From contig NZ_JACHWN010000006.1 of assembly GCF_014191375.1 (NCBI RefSeq), forward strand, positions 186,001-250,000: 64,000 nucleotides of DNA, read 5' to 3'. The stretch comes from Mesorhizobium sp. RMAD-H1 (GTDB lineage Bacteria > Pseudomonadota > Alphaproteobacteria > Rhizobiales > Rhizobiaceae). Positions 63,556 to 64,000 of this stretch are shown one piece after another. The translations under genes were made by a program, and so were the position numbers. The notes below the pieces were generated by a model, which saw only the letters and a program-made list of their open reading frames with translations, had not been told where the DNA came from and made no database searches. Position 1 is the first letter of the stretch, and each line of letters begins with the position of its first letter.

Positions 63556-64000
63556 TGGCGTCGATCCGCATAGATCACCGCGCCCATGTCGCAACAGTTA
63601 AGCGGACGCATCTTCCGCTTACCGTAGAGCCCTTGGCCAGCCCACCGGTGGTGACGGTGAATGGCGTCACCATCGCGCAGGAGGCGATCGCCCGCGAGAT
63701 GCAGAACCATCCAGCGGACGATCCGGCAATCGCGCGGGCGGAGGCGGCCCGCGCGCTGGCGGTTCGGGAGCTTCTGCTGCGGGAAGCCCGGCGGCTCAAT
63801 GTGGTGCCGACGCCGGAAGAGAGAGATGGACGGAGCGAAACGGAGGAAGAAGCGCTCATTCGCGCCCTGCTCGACCGGGAACTCACCGTTCCGCAGGCGG
63901 ATGAAGCTTCGTGCCGGCGTTATTTCGAGAAGAACCGCAACCGTTTCAAAAGCCCTGATCTCTTCGAGGCGGCGCATATCCTCTTTTCCGCCGACCGGCA
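63552..64000 (+). CDS. PpiC/NifM-type peptidyl-prolyl isomerase (3' end cut by window)
   Basis: At least 149 aa, running off the right edge. Starts MMASIRIDHRAH, then VVTVNGVTIAQEAIAREMQNHPADDPAIARAEAARALAVRELLLREA in pieces, an N-terminal SurA/NifM-like chaperone region; the start of the parvulin domain (FEAAHILFS) is visible at the cut. A NifM-like gene closing the nar operon is known in Brucella-group bacteria, where it is thought to help fold the enzyme. ATG overlaps the narI stop; ATG 63555 is an equal alternative. Confidence 0.85.
   Translation, partial: MMASIRIDHRAHVATVKRTHLPLTVEPLASPPVVTVNGVTIAQEAIAREMQNHPADDPAIARAEAARALAVRELLLREARRLNVVPTPEERDGRSETEEEALIRALLDRELTVPQADEASCRRYFEKNRNRFKSPDLFEAAHILFSADR

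Overview
The window reads as chromosome or large-replicon DNA of an alphaproteobacterium of the order Hyphomicrobiales (Rhizobiaceae or Brucellaceae type). Reasons: high GC; many ABC uptake operons; an ECF41 sigma factor with its own promoter motif; GGAAC-N16/17-xGTT promoters like those of the alphaproteobacterial general stress sigma factor EcfG/RpoE2; a RIME-like intergenic palindrome; an alpha-r14-like small RNA; and a fused NarK1-NarK2 gene ahead of narGHJI and a PpiC/NifM-type gene. The genus cannot be fixed from sequence alone.

Layout. 1-5187: glucan/stress metabolism (GH13 alpha-glucosidase, a 43-aa GroES-like minigene coupled to a GT4 glycosyltransferase, a glycogen-debranching-like protein). 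5221-10164: a LuxR-type AHL receptor facing four tandem genes built from seven LecA (PA-IL)-like lectin domains; each lectin gene has its own lux-box-like promoter and its own terminator. 10198-17892: a ROK repressor divergent from a sugar ABC operon with an SIS isomerase/deglycase-type enzyme and a PfkB kinase. 17900-18783: two small proteins with stress-type promoters and an antisense-SD small RNA. 19312-22516: a decayed metalloprotease-like autotransporter gene. 22572-30568: a polar-amino-acid ABC transporter with AbgB-like amidohydrolase and an M28-like peptidase, divergent from a GntR/FCD regulator across two perfect palindromes. 30572-32980: chromate transporter and an endonuclease/exonuclease/phosphatase protein. 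33140-35796: a SsuABC/TauABC-type importer. 36074-37460: ECF41 sigma factor with its AhpD-like partner. 37643-42816: a metallophosphoesterase plus Ugp-type ABC operon behind a Pho-box array. 43020-53143: a regulator, isoaspartyl peptidase, dipeptide ABC importer, DmpA-like and M55 aminopeptidases and a D-amino acid aminotransferase, i.e. a D-amino-acid-peptide scavenging island. 53323-53907: a NUDIX hydrolase. 54138-64000: narKGHJI and a truncated peptidyl-prolyl isomerase gene for nitrate respiration.

The most striking unit is the LuxR/lectin array. All five AHL-contact positions of TraR/LuxR are present in the regulator, no luxI is in the window, and four copies of an almost identical 20-bp site with the lux-box core TGTA-N6-TACA sit at the same distance (36-37 bp) from a conserved -10-like element. 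This suggests a quorum-sensing 'solo' receptor controlling a private lectin battery. The second most coherent system is the D-peptide island, in which uptake, N-terminal D/L peptide cleavage and D-amino acid transamination are encoded in one run of genes.
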